Part shown: piece by piece, positions 62,574-64,000 of the stretch
How the letters are laid out: every line of letters starts with the position of its first letter
How positions within the stretch are numbered: position 1 is the first letter of the stretch
Origin: UPXZ01 sp018055865
Lineage (GTDB): Bacteria; Bacteroidota; Bacteroidia; Bacteroidales; Paludibacteraceae
Assembly (NCBI GenBank): GCA_964292695.1
Contig: CAXYWB010000004.1
Span: forward strand, 5,280 to 69,279
DNA: 64,000 nucleotides
Reading direction: 5' to 3'
Position numbers and translations under genes: made by a program
The notes under the pieces: generated by a model
The model's input: only the letters and a program-made list of their open reading frames with translations
Told to the model about the DNA's origin: nothing
Databases searched by the model: none

Positions 62574-63866
62574 ATGACCAAAACAATAAATCAACCAATA
62601 CTCAATCCCACCAAAACTCCCCCTTCAGGGGGCTGGGGGGCTACTCTTTCCGGTCCTTTCACTCAACTCCTGACAATGGACAATCTTCCTTTGCGGGGGA
62701 AACTGTCCGATGATCAACTGGAAATAATTTCTGATGCCGGGATTTTGCATAAAGAAGGCAGGATTTTGGCGGTTGGGAATTTTGAACAGTTGCGCCGGGA
62801 AAATCCGGATGCGAATATTGAGTTTTTGGAAGGTGATTTTGTTTGCTTGCCCGGAATGATTGATGTACATACCCATATTTGTTGGGCCGGTTCGCGTGCC
62901 AATGATTATGCCCTGCGGCTTGCCGGGAAAACCTATCTGGAAATAGCAGAAGCAGGAGGCGGCATTTGGAGTACGGTGATGAAAACTCGTGCTGCAAGTG
63001 TGGAAGAACTGGCAAATCTGACTGTTGAACGGGCTGAAAAGCTCTATCAGCAGGGCGTTACAACCATTGAAGTGAAAAGCGGCTACGGACTTTCGATGGA
63101 CGATGAAATAAAAATGCTGAAAGCTATTCAATTAGCCAATCAAAAAACAAATGCTGAACTAATCCCGACTTGCCTGGCCGCTCACTTGAAACCGAAAGAT
63201 TTTCCGGGAAACGAACGTGAATATTTGCAGTATATCATCGAAAATCTTCTACCCGAAGTAAAGAAACAAAATCTGGCTAACCGCGTGGATATTTTTGTGG
63301 AAAAGGGAGCATTTTCCCTTGAAGATGCACGCTATTATCTTTCGGAAGCAAAAAATATGGGATTTGATGTGGTCATTCACGGCGACCAGTTTTCTGCCAA
63401 TTGCGCTTCATTAGCAGCTGATTTTCAGGTTATTTCTATCGATCACCTGGAATATGCTGATGAACGCGAAATTGAAATTTTAGCAAAAAGCGATGTCATT
63501 CCGGTGGCACTTCCGGGTGCTTCTATTGGTTTGGGAGAGCGGTTTGCTCCAGCCCGGAAGCTTTTGGATGCCGGTTGCCCGCTCGTTATTGCATCCGACT
63601 GGAACCCGGGCAGCGCGCCGATGGGGAATTTACTGGTTCAGGCGGCTATTCTGGGAGCCTATGAGAAACTCTCGATGGCAGAAACATGGGCTGCCCTGAC
63701 ATGCCGGGCTGCAAGAGCTTTGAAAAAAAATGATATCGGAGTATTGAAAAAAGGAAATAAAGCCGATTTTATTGTTTTTGAAACAAATGATTTTAGAGAA
63801 ATTTTGTATAGGCAGATGAATCCGTTGCCCCCTAACCCCCTAAAGGGGGAATTTGGACGCGTATGA
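62574..63866 (+). CDS. hutI: Imidazolonepropionase with repeat-derived N- and C-termini
   Basis: HutI opens the imidazolone ring to N-formimino-glutamate. The 430-residue amidohydrolase has metal ligands in DVHTHICWAGSR (His99, His101), HGDQFS, IDHLEY and ASDWNPGS, and the substrate segment EVKSGYGLSMDDEIKML. Family-like sequence begins near LSGPFTQLLTM (residue 25). The preceding residues from ATG 62574 include TPPSGGWGA, translated from a reverse palindrome. No ATG, GTG or TTG lies between repeat and first strand, so translation probably runs through it. At the end, NPLPPNPLKGEFG (followed by RV and stop) is translated from a forward palindrome, replacing the usual tail. Confidence 0.93.
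   Translation: MTKTINQPILNPTKTPPSGGWGATLSGPFTQLLTMDNLPLRGKLSDDQLEIISDAGILHKEGRILAVGNFEQLRRENPDANIEFLEGDFVCLPGMIDVHTHICWAGSRANDYALRLAGKTYLEIAEAGGGIWSTVMKTRAASVEELANLTVERAEKLYQQGVTTIEVKSGYGLSMDDEIKMLKAIQLANQKTNAELIPTCLAAHLKPKDFPGNEREYLQYIIENLLPEVKKQNLANRVDIFVEKGAFSLEDARYYLSEAKNMGFDVVIHGDQFSANCASLAADFQVISIDHLEYADEREIEILAKSDVIPVALPGASIGLGERFAPARKLLDAGCPLVIASDWNPGSAPMGNLLVQAAILGAYEKLSMAETWAALTCRAARALKKNDIGVLKKGNKADFIVFETNDFREILYRQMNPLPPNPLKGEFGRV
62616..62642 (-). repeat. GC-rich palindromic repeat, reverse copy 4, inside the 5' end of hutI
   Basis: ACTCCCCCTTCAGGGGGCTG followed by GGGGGCT. It is read in frame as TPPSGGWGA and is inverted relative to copy 3, bracketing the hutU-hutI spacer. Confidence 0.9.
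63827..63853 (+). repeat. GC-rich palindromic repeat, forward copy 5, inside the 3' end of hutI
   Basis: GCCCCCTAACCCCCTAAAGG followed by GGGAATT. In the hutI frame it has no stop and reads LPPNPLKGEF; the stop TGA comes 11 nt after the repeat. Confidence 0.9.
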
Positions 63867-63930
63867 CACGGATTTGGCTGATTAATATGGATTTTTTGAA
63901 CACAAATTTCACAAATTGACACAAATTTGA
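63866..63930. repeat. Degenerate 10-11 nt tandem motif downstream of hutI
   Basis: ACACGGATTTGGCTGATT is followed by AACACAAATTT, CACAAATTGA and CACAAATTTGA, three near-identical units with a 10-11 nt period. It resembles the array at 62524. Confidence 0.6.
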
Positions 63931-63973
63931 ATTAAAATAAAATATAAATATGAATAAAACCCAATCACCCCAA

Positions 63974-64000
63974 ACTCCCCCTTTAGGGGGGCGGGGGGCT
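63974..64000 (-). repeat. GC-rich palindromic repeat, reverse copy 6, at the window edge
   Basis: ACTCCCCCTTTAGGGGGGCG followed by GGGGGCT. It is preceded by ATGAATAAAACCCAATC from 63951, a possible start codon of the next gene, as in the hutI arrangement. Confidence 0.88.

Noticed and set aside
60704..64000. CRISPR array from the repeated GC-rich elements
   Set aside because: The copies alternate in orientation, overlap gene ends and are spaced by whole genes, unlike the direct repeats and uniform spacers of CRISPR.

Overview
The window looks like ordinary chromosomal DNA of a member of the phylum Bacteroidota, most likely order Bacteroidales; I cannot place the genus. The evidence is the recurrent promoter type (TTTG about 19-21 nt upstream of TAnnTTTG), A/T-rich leaders without Shine-Dalgarno sequences, tRNA genes without an encoded CCA end, and protein families typical of the phylum (SPFH protein with a tiny DNA-binding-like partner, a second PurF-like protein, DUF1846, GIN-domain proteins). 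I see no prophage, insertion sequence, CRISPR array or integrase.

Layout. 1-4.4 kb: 5' part of secD(F) running off the left edge, an initiator tRNA unit, formate-THF ligase and a Gfo/Idh oxidoreductase. 4.5-9.0 kb: SPFH protein with a 55-residue GTG-start partner, then nucleoside phosphorylase, serine acetyltransferase-like protein, mnmE and a small unknown protein. 9.1-17.3 kb, all on the minus strand: DUF1846, a GH125 mannosidase, a NapH-NapG-like polyferredoxin fusion, a Tat-targeted DUF362 protein, a phosphoribosyltransferase, an ECF S component, and tatC/tatA. 17.4-22.8 kb: lptC, an outer-membrane barrel, hisG, two paralogous mini-lipoproteins and an acyl-CoA synthetase. 22.9-31 kb: pheT, a PurF-like protein without its glutaminase nucleophile, tRNA-Asn, a PfkB kinase, tryptophanase and an EamA transporter. 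31-41 kb: a probable operon for a MacAB-TolC-like exporter, followed by a PadR regulator, a HAAS/PspC/GIN membrane sensor and a second GIN protein. 41-59 kb: gcvP, ppdK, uvrA, TerC, DUF368, oadB/oadG-like, lepA, nhaD, a MATE transporter and a small membrane protein. 59.1-64 kb: histidine utilisation genes hutH-hutU-hutI.

Most genes are housekeeping or common accessory genes. The most interesting structure is non-genic. A short GC-rich palindromic repeat occurs at least six times in the last 3.3 kb, and as degenerate copies in the exporter operon. Copies lie in inverted pairs bracketing each spacer between hut genes. They extend into the reading frames, so the last residues of HutU, the last residues of HutI and the first residues of HutI are written in repeat sequence. 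Other points worth a second look are the PurF paralog with a dismantled glutamine site, the NapH-NapG fusion with an internal twin-arginine signal close to tatAC, the interlocked divergent promoters between tRNA-Asn and the PfkB kinase, and the tandem mini-lipoproteins. I found no strong candidate for a wholly new defence or secretion system.
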